A stretch of 64,000 bases of DNA from Arcobacter sp. (GTDB lineage: Bacteria > Campylobacterota > Campylobacteria > Campylobacterales > Arcobacteraceae), in assembly GCA_002869565.1 (NCBI GenBank), contig PKUJ01000017.1, forward strand, positions 1-64,000, given 5' to 3'. A program made the translations under genes and the position numbers. The notes below the pieces were generated by a model. That model made no database searches and was not told the origin of the DNA. It worked only from the letters and a program-made list of their open reading frames with translations. Each line of letters opens with the position of its first letter. Within the stretch, counting starts at the first letter, position 1. Shown piece after piece: positions 25,442 through 34,315 of this stretch.

Positions 25442-25447
25442 TATAAT
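25442..25447 (+). promoter_or_regulatory. -10 box of amtB2
   Basis: A consensus TATAAT 31 bp before the start codon. A regulated sigma-70 promoter is implied by the palindrome upstream. Confidence 0.6.
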
Positions 25448-25477
25448 GCTCATTAACTAAAAAATGAGGATTTAAAT

Positions 25478-26665
25478 ATGGATTTAGAATCAGTAAGCTA
25501 CGTAATTGATACCTTTTTTGCAATATTTGCAATGACATTGATAATTTTTATGGTGCCAGGTTTTGCAATGTTGGAAGCAGGACTTGTAAGGACTAAAAAT
25601 GTTTCAGCAGTATTAATGGTTAATACTATGATTTATTCAGTTGCATCATTATCATTTCTTTTAATAGGTTATTCAATTGCATTTGGTGATTTTGGAAGTG
25701 ATTCAATGTCTAAATGGGCGGCATTTTTATTTCAAATGGCTTTTGTTGGAAAAGTAATTAATATTATGTCTGGTGGAGTATCTGAAAGAGCAAAAGTTTT
25801 ACCTTTAGCACTATTTACAATAATTATGGGTGCTTTTATTTACCCAACTGTTGTAAATTGGTCTTGGGGAACAGATATGTTAGAAGGAACTTTTTTAGAT
25901 ATTTCAATGTATGATTTAGCAGGATCAACAGTAATCCATAGTACGGGTGGTTGGGCATTGTTAGCTGCAATTCTAATTATTGGTGCTAGGCGTGGAAGAT
26001 ATACTGAAAATGGTGGAGTTAGAGTTATCCCTGCTTCAAATATTCCTTTAGTAACCTTAGGTGCTTTTCTATTATGGATTGGATGGTTCGGGTTCAATGG
26101 AGGTTCAGTAGGATCAATAGCTTCAAAAGAATCGGCTGACGCAGTTGCTTTAACTATTATGAATACGAATACAGCAGGGCTTGCAGGTGCAATCATTGTT
26201 GGTGCATATATGTATTTTAGATATGGAAAACTAGATATTACAATGGTATTAAATGGCGCTTTAGGTGGTTTAGTTGCTATTACCGCTGGACCTGATTTAT
26301 ATAATATATATACACCAATTTTAGTTGGTGCAATTGGTGGAGTAATTGTAGTATTTGGAGTATCTTTCTTTGATAAATTAAAATTAGATGATCCTGTTGG
26401 AGCACTTTCTGTTCATTTATTAAATGGTATTTGGGGAACACTAGCTGTTGGAATTTTTGCCTCAAATGGGGATACAATTACACTTATGGGACAACTTAAG
26501 TGTATTATACTTGTTGGAATTTTTGCATTTACAGTTTCATATATAGTTTTATTTATAATCAATAAAATAGTACCATTAAGAGCAGATAATGATGAAGAAA
26601 TGCAAGGACTTGATGTAGATGAGTGTGGTGTAGAAGCATACCCAGAATTTAAACGAGCATTTTAA
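25478..26665 (+). CDS. amtB: Ammonium transporter 2
   Basis: 395 residues, paralogous to the transporter 1.7 kb upstream, with the same Amt signatures (PGFAMLEAGL, DLAGSTVIHSTGGWALLA, GWFGFNGGSV, DDPVGALSVHLLNGIWG). Its C-terminal tail (GLDVDECGVEAYPEFKRAF) resembles that of AmtB1, the region that responds to GlnK. ATG with GAGGA upstream. It was presumably once directly followed by its PII gene. A 143-bp palindromic element now begins at its stop codon. Confidence 0.96.
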   Translation: MDLESVSYVIDTFFAIFAMTLIIFMVPGFAMLEAGLVRTKNVSAVLMVNTMIYSVASLSFLLIGYSIAFGDFGSDSMSKWAAFLFQMAFVGKVINIMSGGVSERAKVLPLALFTIIMGAFIYPTVVNWSWGTDMLEGTFLDISMYDLAGSTVIHSTGGWALLAAILIIGARRGRYTENGGVRVIPASNIPLVTLGAFLLWIGWFGFNGGSVGSIASKESADAVALTIMNTNTAGLAGAIIVGAYMYFRYGKLDITMVLNGALGGLVAITAGPDLYNIYTPILVGAIGGVIVVFGVSFFDKLKLDDPVGALSVHLLNGIWGTLAVGIFASNGDTITLMGQLKCIILVGIFAFTVSYIVLFIINKIVPLRADNDEEMQGLDVDECGVEAYPEFKRAF

Positions 26666-26807
26666 AAATAGTTTTATAGCCGTGCTTTTTTGGCAACCAC
26701 TGCGTTGGAAAAGTAATCTTAGACACTCACTTACAAGAGTAAGCTCCTGCCTAAGATTCCTTTTTCGCCTTGACCTTGTCAAAAAATCCCATCTCTGAAA
26801 CTATTTT
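26665..26807. repeat. 143-bp imperfect palindromic element (MITE-like or structured RNA)
   Basis: The ends are inverted repeats AAAATAGTTT (26665-26674) and AAACTATTTT (26798-26807). Inside, the two halves stay alignable as complements: TTTTTT/AAAAAA tracts at the same distance, AATCTTAG (26715-26722) with CTAAGATT (26751-26758), and a central CTTAC-AAGA-GTAAG hairpin at 26730-26743. The centre of symmetry (about 26736) is the same for all of these. Its GC content is visibly above the surrounding intergenic DNA. No open frame of convincing coding quality lies in it. A small non-autonomous mobile element or a long RNA hairpin are the options I consider. Confidence 0.65.
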
Positions 26808-26858
26808 GATATAAAAAAGTATAGATTATTTTTATTTATATAAATTTGGTTAAAATAA

Positions 26859-27221
<363 letters not shown>

Positions 27222-27222
27222 C

Positions 27223-28239
27223 ATGCAAAACTTCATAATCAACTCAGCTTTAGATATGCATCTTCACCTACGTGATGATGATATGCTAAAGTTAGTAGGA
27301 CCTCTTACTTCTAATACCTTTAGTGGTGCTCTTATTATGCCAAACTTAGTTCCTCCTATTACAACAAAAGAGGCTCTTTTAGCATATAAACAGAGAATAA
27401 AAGAGGCATGTAGTGAAGATCAATTCGATGCATATGTAACACTATTTTTTAAAAATGACTACTCTTATGAATTTTTAGAAGATATAAAAGATGAAATAAT
27501 TGCAATAAAACTTTATCCTGCAGGTATTACAACAAACTCAGAAAATGGTGTTGCTTCAATGGATGTTGAAGCTTTAAGACCAACTTTGGATTCTATGAGT
27601 AAATTAGGAATTCCATTATGTATTCATGGGGAAACCAATGGTTTTGTAATGGATAGAGAGTCATAGTTTATGCCAATTTATGAATCAATTGCAAAAGCTT
27701 TTCCTGATTTAAAAATTGTAATGGAACATATTACAACAAAAGATGCTATTGAGTTATTAGATAAATATGATAACTTATATGCAAGTGTAACTTTACATCA
27801 TTTACTTATAACTTTAGATGATGTTGCCGGTGGTATGTTAAATCCACATCTTTTTTGTAAACCAATTGCAAAAAGACCAAGAGATAAAAAAGCTTTACTA
27901 AAAGCTGCATTAAAAGCACATCCAAAATTAATGTTTGGTAGTGATTCGGCTCCTCATCCAAAACATAAAAAAGAGTCTTGTGGTTGTGCTGCTGGAGTAT
28001 TTACTTCTCCTATTGCACTTCAAGTTTTAACACAACTTTTTGAAGAACACAATTGTTTAGATAATTTAAATGCTTTTGTGAGTTCAAATGCACAAAAAAT
28101 TTATAATATTCATCCTAAACCTAAAACAATAAAATTGATAAAAAAAGATTTTGTTGTACCTTCAATTTATGAATACAAAAATGAAAATGTAGTTCACATG
28201 TATGCAGGGGAAACTTTGTCTTGGAGTATAGAAGATTAA
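27223..28239 (+). pseudogene. pyrC: Dihydroorotase interrupted by an in-frame TAG
   Basis: Bases 27223-28239 read as one E. coli-type PyrC (about 338 residues) except for TAG at 27664-27666, between ...VMDRES and FMPIYES. All expected metal and substrate residues are present, but split. The first half has HLH (13-15), the KLYPAG lysine (96) and the IHGE histidine (135). The second half has the MEHIT histidine, the CKPIAKRP region and GSDSAPH aspartate. The second half could start at ATG 27670 but has no ribosome site. PyrC catalyses ring closure to dihydroorotate in pyrimidine synthesis. Possible causes: a true mutation, amber suppression, or a sequencing error. Confidence 0.9.
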
Positions 28240-28251
28240 ATTTTAATATTT

Positions 28252-28279
28252 AAGAAACACTTTTAATAAGTGTTTCTTT
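28252..28279. terminator. Bidirectional terminator between pyrC and fliM
   Basis: AAGAAACACTT (28252-28262) pairs with AAGTGTTTCTT (28268-28278) around TTAAT. It lies between convergent genes and includes the fliM stop codon. Confidence 0.85.
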
Positions 28280-29360
28280 CTTGAAGTAATCTTTTGATAT
28301 TTTCACTTGACTCTTTTGCTTTTATAATTCTTTCTTCTCTCATTATTCTAAGTGCTTCTAATGTTTCTTGTTTTTCATGATCTATATTAGCCTGCATTTG
28401 AATAGCTTTTCTATTATTTGATATACCAGAAACCCCTAAAAACTTCTCTGTTTTATTCACATAAATTTTTGATGAAGATGATGTAGCATTTTTGTTAAAA
28501 ACGATGATATCATTTACTTTTAAGTTAAGTAATTCAGAAACGCTAAGTTCAGTTTCTGCCATAATTGCTTCAATATTCATTTTTGCTCCAGAAATAAGGG
28601 TTGTTATATCTGGTTTTCTACTTGCCTTTTTATTTTTACCTTCATTAAACATTCTTTCAACAATTTTATTTAAAAGTGTTTCTATATATGAAATAGGATA
28701 ACAAATTGATAAAAATCCTGACTCTTCGTCAATTGTAATTTCTAATACAACTAAAAGAACAATTTCGTGGTCAGAAATAATTTGAATTGCATTAGCATTT
28801 GTATCTCTTGATTCAATTTTGAAATTTAGAGTTGTAACTTCATCCCAAGATTTATAAAGATGTTTTACAAACATTTTATAGAAATGATCAAAAATAGAGA
28901 CTTCTATCTCAGTTAGTTCTCTATCTAAGTTATCACTTGCTGCAACAGCACCACTCCCTAAAAGTTCTGCAATAATTTTATGGGAAATTCCAGGATTACA
29001 CTCAATTACGATACGTCCTTCTAGAGGTTTTATAGAAAGTGTATTTAGTGATGTAAGTTGAGGAATTGATAGAATAAACTCCCCATATGTCATTTGTTCA
29101 ATTGAATAAAGTTTTATATCAACAATTTTTCTAAGCATCGCAGAAAGGTCAGTAATAAGATCTCTTAGCATTTTATCATGAAGAGTTGAAAATGCCTTAA
29201 ATTGTTCATTAGATATTCTATTTGGTTTTTTGATATCATAAATAGAGTAGTTTTTTTCTTTTGATATAACTTGATCTTCATCTACTGAATCAATTTCTTC
29301 TCCGGCTTCGGCAATATCTAAGAGAGCATCAATTTCATCTTGACTTAAAAATTCAGCCAT
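28263..29360 (-). CDS. fliM: Flagellar motor switch protein FliM
   Basis: 365 residues. The N-terminus MAEFLSQDEIDALLD carries the CheY-binding LSQDEIDALL motif. The middle CheC-like domain (about 60-250) and C-terminal SpoA domain (AETELSVSELLNLKVNDIIVF, about 265-340) follow. It forms the C-ring that sets rotation direction. A basic, helical tail after the SpoA domain is longer than in E. coli. It starts two bases after the flgI stop, so the two are one operon on the minus strand. Confidence 0.95.
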   Translation of the reverse strand: MAEFLSQDEIDALLDIAEAGEEIDSVDEDQVISKEKNYSIYDIKKPNRISNEQFKAFSTLHDKMLRDLITDLSAMLRKIVDIKLYSIEQMTYGEFILSIPQLTSLNTLSIKPLEGRIVIECNPGISHKIIAELLGSGAVAASDNLDRELTEIEVSIFDHFYKMFVKHLYKSWDEVTTLNFKIESRDTNANAIQIISDHEIVLLVVLEITIDEESGFLSICYPISYIETLLNKIVERMFNEGKNKKASRKPDITTLISGAKMNIEAIMAETELSVSELLNLKVNDIIVFNKNATSSSSKIYVNKTEKFLGVSGISNNRKAIQMQANIDHEKQETLEALRIMREERIIKAKESSENIKRLLQERNTY

Positions 29361-29361
29361 A

Positions 29362-30414
29362 TTATCCTCTTATCTCTAATTCAACATCTAAAGCACCCAA
29401 GTCTTTGATCATTTTAATTGTATCAATTATATCTGTCATAGGTAATTTCATAACTTTCATAGCTCTTACTAAATCTGATACTGTAGGAGTGCCTTTGCTA
29501 TTCATAAGTGTATTATCTATGTTTACTGCAATAGGTTTATTATCAAGTCTTACATCATCTCCAATGTCTTTACCTTGATTGATTTTTTTATCTTCCCATT
29601 GCGCATCATCAAGCGGTGATTTTTTTATTCTAATAGTAAAATTACCTCTTGCAACTGTCACAGGTTGAATAGTTATATCTGCTCCTGCAATAATTATTTC
29701 TCTAGCCATATCAATAATAATTTTCTTTTTAAAAGTAGAATCAAGTTCTATCTCTTGAATATCAGATATAAATTTTACTATAGAAACATTGTTTGGTTTT
29801 TTTATTTCTACAGTTCTTGTATCTGTAGCAATTGCTAAATTAGTACCAAACATTTCATTTATTCTTTTTTGAACTTCATAAGCTTGTTTTGCATCATTTT
29901 TAAAAAGACTTAGTTTTATAGAATCTTCACCTTTTAGTGAATATTCAACTTCATTTTCAATTGTAGCACCTTCATATATGAATCCCGTAGTTTGATTATT
30001 TTCATCAGCAATAATAGTTCCTTGAGCTAATGCATAAACTTGCCCATCAACTGCTTTTAATTGTGTTAATAAAAGTGCACCATGATTAATAGATTTTGAA
30101 TCACCAATAGCAGAAATTTTAACTTTTATTTTATCTCCTTGCCTAGAAAAGGCAGGAAGTTCAGCTGTTACCATAACAGCAGCTATATTTTTTGACTTAA
30201 TTGAAGAAGCAGGAATCTTGATATAAGAATTTCTAAGTAAATTCTGAAGTGATTGCATAGTAAATTGCGATTTGTCACCTGTTCCGGCAAGACCGACTAC
30301 TAGACCATAACCAATAAGTTGGTTGTCTCTAATACCTACGATATTAGAAATGTCTTTAATTTTTACAGCATAAACCGAATAAAATGTAAAAAATAGAAGT
30401 AATAAAATTTTCAA
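29362..30414 (-). CDS. flgI: Flagellar P-ring protein FlgI
   Basis: 350 residues beginning with a signal peptide (MKILLLLFFTFYSVYA). The family motifs follow: GIRDNQLIGYGLVVGLAGTGDK, SKNIAAVMVTAELPAFSRQGDK and the C-terminal SDLVRAMKVM segment. It forms the periplasmic P-ring around the rod. It is divergent from the plus-strand flagellar genes across a 92-bp gap. Confidence 0.96.
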   Translation of the reverse strand: MKILLLLFFTFYSVYAVKIKDISNIVGIRDNQLIGYGLVVGLAGTGDKSQFTMQSLQNLLRNSYIKIPASSIKSKNIAAVMVTAELPAFSRQGDKIKVKISAIGDSKSINHGALLLTQLKAVDGQVYALAQGTIIADENNQTTGFIYEGATIENEVEYSLKGEDSIKLSLFKNDAKQAYEVQKRINEMFGTNLAIATDTRTVEIKKPNNVSIVKFISDIQEIELDSTFKKKIIIDMAREIIIAGADITIQPVTVARGNFTIRIKKSPLDDAQWEDKKINQGKDIGDDVRLDNKPIAVNIDNTLMNSKGTPTVSDLVRAMKVMKLPMTDIIDTIKMIKDLGALDVELEIRG

Positions 30415-30470
30415 TGTTGTACCTTATGCGTAATTGGAATTATTTTATCTAAAATTTTATAAAAAATAGG

Positions 30471-30476
30471 TATAAT
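30471..30476 (+). promoter_or_regulatory. -10 box of the plus-strand flagellar operon
   Basis: TATAAT in the 92-bp gap between flgI and the acidic-protein gene, 31 bp before the TTG start. No sigma-28 or sigma-54 element is visible, consistent with flagellar genes read by the vegetative sigma factor. Confidence 0.5.
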
Positions 30477-30506
30477 CCATATAAAAAATAATTTTAGGGT
30501 CATCTT

Positions 30507-31406
30507 TTGGTTATATATATATATGGAAGTGAAAGTTTTAAAAAAGATATTCATGCTTTATTAAATCATTCAAATATAAAATTCAGACTTGATGAACATG
30601 GTGAAATTATAGACTTAAAAAATTTGGATGAGTTAAAAGAGGCTATTGAAGATAATCATAATAATATTTATCTAATAGATGATGCAAAAATAATAAAAAA
30701 AAATTCATTAAATCAAAAAATTAAATTTTTAAAACCTAAAGATGGAATAGAACAAGAATATTTACTTGATAATGGAATAGGGGATATTTCAGTTGATTCT
30801 ATTGAAGAGTTATCAAAACATATAATTAAAAAATTAGAATCTTTAATTCATGAAAAAGAATCAAATGAGATACAAGAGTCAATTGTTGAAATCGTTGAAG
30901 ATGCTTATGAACAAGATGCAAATACAAAAGAGTATATTCAGTTGGATGATGAATTAAGTGAGTTATTATCTCATATAGAAGATAAAGACGATGAGAATAA
31001 TTTAAAGGATTCTGTTTCACTTATTGAAAATACTGATAAAGAAGAGATCTCTTCTTTATCAAATGAATTGAGTTTTGAAGAAGATTTAGATAATATAGAA
31101 ATAACAGAAAAATGTATTGAGTCAAAAGATACTATAGTGACTAAGCAAGGAGATAATGATATGGCAGACGAATTTTCACAATTTGATACTTTAGATGAAA
31201 ATGAAATCTTAGCAGCTTTGGGTGAAATGGATAAGATTAATATTCCCAAAAAGCCAAAAAGTGTTAATGATTCTATTACTTCTTCAGCTGGTAATTCTAA
31301 GGAAAGTCTTGATATAAGTGGGTCAAATGTAAATGAAATTGCAGAGTTAATTTCAAAACTACTCAATAATAAGACATTGGAGATCACTGTAAAAGTAAAA
31401 GATTAA
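30507..31406 (+). CDS. Highly acidic protein of the flagellar cluster (function unknown)
   Basis: 299 residues from TTG with AGGG 7 bp upstream. The first ~70 residues form a compact alpha/beta region (VIYIYGSESFKKDIHALL...IYLIDDAKI). The middle is an extremely Glu/Asp-rich linker (about 110-215). The C-terminus has a conserved-looking amphipathic segment (SNVNEIAELISKLLNNKTLEITVKVKD). I see no signal peptide or membrane helix. It starts the fliQ-fliJ-like-motE-like-fliL-flgH operon, two bases before fliQ, so a flagellar role is likely. I do not recognise the family by a named function. Confidence 0.8.
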   Translation: MVIYIYGSESFKKDIHALLNHSNIKFRLDEHGEIIDLKNLDELKEAIEDNHNNIYLIDDAKIIKKNSLNQKIKFLKPKDGIEQEYLLDNGIGDISVDSIEELSKHIIKKLESLIHEKESNEIQESIVEIVEDAYEQDANTKEYIQLDDELSELLSHIEDKDDENNLKDSVSLIENTDKEEISSLSNELSFEEDLDNIEITEKCIESKDTIVTKQGDNDMADEFSQFDTLDENEILAALGEMDKINIPKKPKSVNDSITSSAGNSKESLDISGSNVNEIAELISKLLNNKTLEITVKVKD

Positions 31407-31407
31407 T

Positions 31408-31668
31408 ATGGATTTAATAGGAATTGCAGAGAATACAGTAAAAATAATTCTATTATTGGGATTACCATCTTTAATAGTTAGTATGGTTATTGGTTTAATT
31501 ATATCAATATTTCAAGCTGTTACTCAAGTTTCTGATGCTTCATTATCTTTTGTTCCTAAAGTAATTTTTGTATCTGTTTTTATTCTTATCTCTCTTCCTT
31601 GGATTGGTGATAATATTGAAGCTTATACAAAAAATTTATGGGATATGATTTTAGTTTTTGGACAATAA
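31408..31668 (+). CDS. fliQ: Flagellar export gate protein FliQ
   Basis: 86 residues, two membrane helices and the FliQ/SctS signature (PSLIVSMVIGLIISIFQAVTQVSDASLSFVPK). It is part of the FliPQR export gate of the flagellar type III apparatus. The ATG follows one base after the previous stop. Confidence 0.96.
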   Translation: MDLIGIAENTVKIILLLGLPSLIVSMVIGLIISIFQAVTQVSDASLSFVPKVIFVSVFILISLPWIGDNIEAYTKNLWDMILVFGQ

Positions 31669-31670
31669 TA

Positions 31671-32075
31671 ATGATTGAAAAATTATATAAGTTAAAAAAA
31701 TCACAAACAGACCAAAAATTGATGCAAAAAGGCCAAATAATGGCTAAAATGAATCATATTGATGATGAAGTAATGTTTACAGAAAATAAGATAAAGACAA
31801 CTAGTGTTCAAAGACATGGAGCAATATCTGATTTTGCAGTTTTAGCAATTCATAAAAATACAATGAAGTTACATATTTCTAAATTAGAAGAAGAAAAAAA
31901 GATTTTAAATTCACAATTAGAAATTATTGTAAATGAAATTGTTCAATTACAAAAAGAGACTGAACAGTACGGTTATATGCTAGAAGAAGAAAAACAAGAA
32001 AATCTTAGAAGAGTTCTTTTAATAGAAGAAGAAGCTTCAAGTGAATATATTCAAAGTAAATACATAAATGGTTAA
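31671..32075 (+). CDS. FliJ-like coiled-coil protein
   Basis: 134 residues from ATG 31671, two bases after the fliQ stop (an upstream in-frame ATG lies inside fliQ). It is almost entirely charged helix, with coiled-coil stretches at about 15-45 and 70-125. Size, composition and operon position fit the export chaperone FliJ, but sequence similarity among FliJ proteins is low and I call it by context. It could instead be an unrelated cluster-specific protein. Confidence 0.6.
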   Translation: MIEKLYKLKKSQTDQKLMQKGQIMAKMNHIDDEVMFTENKIKTTSVQRHGAISDFAVLAIHKNTMKLHISKLEEEKKILNSQLEIIVNEIVQLQKETEQYGYMLEEEKQENLRRVLLIEEEASSEYIQSKYING

Positions 32076-32086
32076 AAGGAGATTTT

Positions 32087-32590
32087 TTGATTAGTTTTAT
32101 TAGATTATTACTTATAACTATGGTATTTTTTGGATTTTTAAATGCTGAAGAGAAAATAACTAGTTCCGCACTTATGAAACAAAAACTTGAAGTTATAGAA
32201 CTAAAAAAAGATTTTAATAATTTTTATAATAAAAAAATAAAAGAGTATGAAGATAGAAAAAAAGAGTTAGATACAATTTTAACTAAAGTGGAAAAAGAAA
32301 AAAAAGAAATAGAAAATTTACGAGATGAAAATTTACGAATATTAAAAGATATAAAAGGTGAGGTTGATAGTAAAACCGCAAAAATATACAATAAAATGAA
32401 AGCTAAAATCGCAGCTTCAATTTTTAATCAGATGATTAGTGAGGGTAAAGTTGAAGATGTTTTTGCTATAATCTTGACAATAAAAGAAAATAAAGTAACA
32501 GAATTAATGAAATATTTAAGTCCTGAAAATGCATCGATGTTGACACTAATGTTAAAAAATTATAAAACTAATAATCAAAAAGAAGGTTAA
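32087..32590 (+). CDS. MotE/MgtE_N-like periplasmic flagellar protein
   Basis: 167 residues from TTG with AAAAGGA 6 bp upstream. A signal peptide (MISFIRLLLITMVFFGFLNA) is followed by a long coiled coil (about 30-100) and a MgtE_N/MotE-type helical domain (AKIYNKMKAKIAASIFNQMI...LSPENASMLTLML). Related proteins are periplasmic motor or stator chaperones. The next gene, fliL, also acts at the stator. The role in stator assembly is inferred. Confidence 0.72.
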   Translation: MISFIRLLLITMVFFGFLNAEEKITSSALMKQKLEVIELKKDFNNFYNKKIKEYEDRKKELDTILTKVEKEKKEIENLRDENLRILKDIKGEVDSKTAKIYNKMKAKIAASIFNQMISEGKVEDVFAIILTIKENKVTELMKYLSPENASMLTLMLKNYKTNNQKEG

Positions 32591-32592
32591 GT

Positions 32593-33129
32593 ATGGCTGA
32601 AGAAAATGTAGAAGTTAAAGCATCAAGTGGTGGCGCTGGAAAGGGTATAATGATTGTACTTATAGCCTTAGTAGTGATATTATTAATTGCAGTTGGAGTA
32701 GGTGGATATCTTCTATTTTCTAGTGGAATATTAAGTGGGCAGCCTCAGCAAAATCAGGAAATGGCTAAAAAAGAAGATTCTGGAGATAAAAATGAAACTT
32801 TTAAAGCAAGTATAAATGATTTAGTTTTGAATATTACAAATGCAAAAGGTAGAGAAAAATTGATGAAATTATCTTTTTCTATTAAAAGTATTGAACCTTC
32901 TATTGAATCTTTAGTTGAAGAGTATAAACCTGAAATAGTTGATACTGTAATCGCACAAATAAGTGCAAGAAGTTCTGAAGAATTATTAACTGTTGGTGGT
33001 AAAGCATTATTAAAAGAAGAATTAATAGAAGAAATAAATAAAATTATCAATGAAGTAACTGCTGGTGATGAAGATATTAAGAAAGATAATATTAAAAAGA
33101 TTTTCTTTACAACATTTGTAATCAAGTAA
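32593..33129 (+). CDS. fliL: Flagellar basal body protein FliL
   Basis: 178 residues: a short cytoplasmic N-terminus, one membrane helix (about 18-42), and a periplasmic stomatin-like domain with the FliL pattern (TFKASINDLVLNI, then LSFSIKS and VIAQISARSSEEL). FliL surrounds and supports the MotAB stator. It starts two bases after the previous stop. Confidence 0.93.
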   Translation: MAEENVEVKASSGGAGKGIMIVLIALVVILLIAVGVGGYLLFSSGILSGQPQQNQEMAKKEDSGDKNETFKASINDLVLNITNAKGREKLMKLSFSIKSIEPSIESLVEEYKPEIVDTVIAQISARSSEELLTVGGKALLKEELIEEINKIINEVTAGDEDIKKDNIKKIFFTTFVIK

Positions 33130-33130
33130 A

Positions 33131-33562
33131 ATGATAGTTGCAGTAAAAACAAATAATAAAAAAAGGTTTTTGATAAAGCTTATATCTTTTGGTGCCTTAA
33201 TTTTAATGTTTGTATCATACTACTTTCACATGAGTAGTGAATTTGAAAAACAACAAAAAATTGATGATGCAAAACAAATTCAAGAAGTAAAAAAAAATGA
33301 GAAAATTGAAAAAGGTAAAAAACTAGAGAGAATTGTTTATAGAGAAATTGAAACTGCTGTTGATTTGATTGGACAGAGAAAAGTTATTGATCTTAAAATA
33401 CTCTCTAATAAAGCCCTTATTGTTGTTGATCCTGATACAAATTTAGATGCTTTAAAAGTTAGATACGGAAGTACTGCTTTGATAAAAAAAGATATTAAAG
33501 ATATAAAAATAGCTTTAGACTTAAAATATATAATTGAAAGTAGATATAATGAAAATCAATAA
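33131..33562 (+). CDS. Single-span membrane protein of the flagellar operon (unknown)
   Basis: 143 residues: a basic N-terminus, one membrane helix (about 13-31), a charged coiled coil (35-65) and a small C-terminal alpha/beta domain (TAVDLIGQRKVIDLKILSNKALIVVDPD). Layout suggests an inner-membrane anchor with a periplasmic domain. It starts one base after the fliL stop and overlaps flgH by 14 bp, so it belongs to the flagellar operon. I do not recognise the family. A lineage-specific basal-body part is plausible. Confidence 0.75.
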   Translation: MIVAVKTNNKKRFLIKLISFGALILMFVSYYFHMSSEFEKQQKIDDAKQIQEVKKNEKIEKGKKLERIVYREIETAVDLIGQRKVIDLKILSNKALIVVDPDTNLDALKVRYGSTALIKKDIKDIKIALDLKYIIESRYNENQ

Positions 33563-34259
33563 CTATTTATTAGTTCTAATTATTCCTTTTCTTTTTAATG
33601 CTTGTGTTAATGAACCTGAAATAAAATTTGAAAAACCACAAACGCAGGTTCCTAAGCCACTTCCTGTTGTTAAAAAAAATAAAGGTTCATTATATTCCCT
33701 AAAAGGTCCTTCTTTATTTGCTGATAAAAAAGATCTACAAGTTGGTGATATTATTCAAGTTAAAATTAGTGAGTCCTTATCTTCAAATACTAATAATAAA
33801 AGAGAAGTTTCTGCTGATAGAACAAATTCATTAGGTGGAGGACTAATATCACAAATGAATACTGCTACACCATTATCAGGTACAGTACAAAAATACACTG
33901 ATAAATTTAATGCAAATGCAGGCATTAGTTTTGATACAAATAGTACTACTGCAAATAACGGTGAAGTAAAAACTAAACTTAGTGAAACTTTTTCTACAAA
34001 TGTATCTGCAATAATTGAAGAGACTTATCAAAATGGAAATTATTATATAAAAGGTGTAAAAGAGATGTTAATAGACGGGCAAAAACAGTCTTTGGCATTA
34101 ACTGGCGTAATAAGACCTTATGATATTACCTCTGATAATTCGATTTCCTCCTCTCAAATTGCTAATCTAAAAATATTATATATGAAAGATGGAGAAGAGC
34201 AAGACGTTATGCATACTCCATGGGGATTAAAGATTATACAAATGTTTTGGCCGTTTTAA
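33549..34259 (+). CDS. flgH: Flagellar L-ring lipoprotein FlgH
   Basis: 236 residues from ATG 33549. This start gives a clean lipoprotein signal (MKINNYLLVLIIPFLFNAC, lipobox LFNAC), whereas an in-frame TTG 15 bases earlier would add charged residues. Family segments include SLFADKKDLQVGDIIQVKI and the C-terminal GLIRPYDI-like GVIRPYDITSDNSISSSQIANLKI. It forms the outer-membrane L-ring. The gene overlaps the preceding one. The intergenic 34260-34315 holds an AAAGGAG site for flgK. Confidence 0.95.
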   Translation: MKINNYLLVLIIPFLFNACVNEPEIKFEKPQTQVPKPLPVVKKNKGSLYSLKGPSLFADKKDLQVGDIIQVKISESLSSNTNNKREVSADRTNSLGGGLISQMNTATPLSGTVQKYTDKFNANAGISFDTNSTTANNGEVKTKLSETFSTNVSAIIEETYQNGNYYIKGVKEMLIDGQKQSLALTGVIRPYDITSDNSISSSQIANLKILYMKDGEEQDVMHTPWGLKIIQMFWPF

Positions 34260-34315
34260 TCTAATTTTAAGAAATGTAATGCAATAATTAGATATTAAAT
34301 TCTAAAGGAGTCTAT

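Noticed and set aside
26576-26782. Minus-strand 68-codon open frame across the palindromic element
   Set aside because: It begins inside amtB2 antisense, has no ribosome site, and its sequence is dictated by the palindrome. I treat the region as a repeat element.
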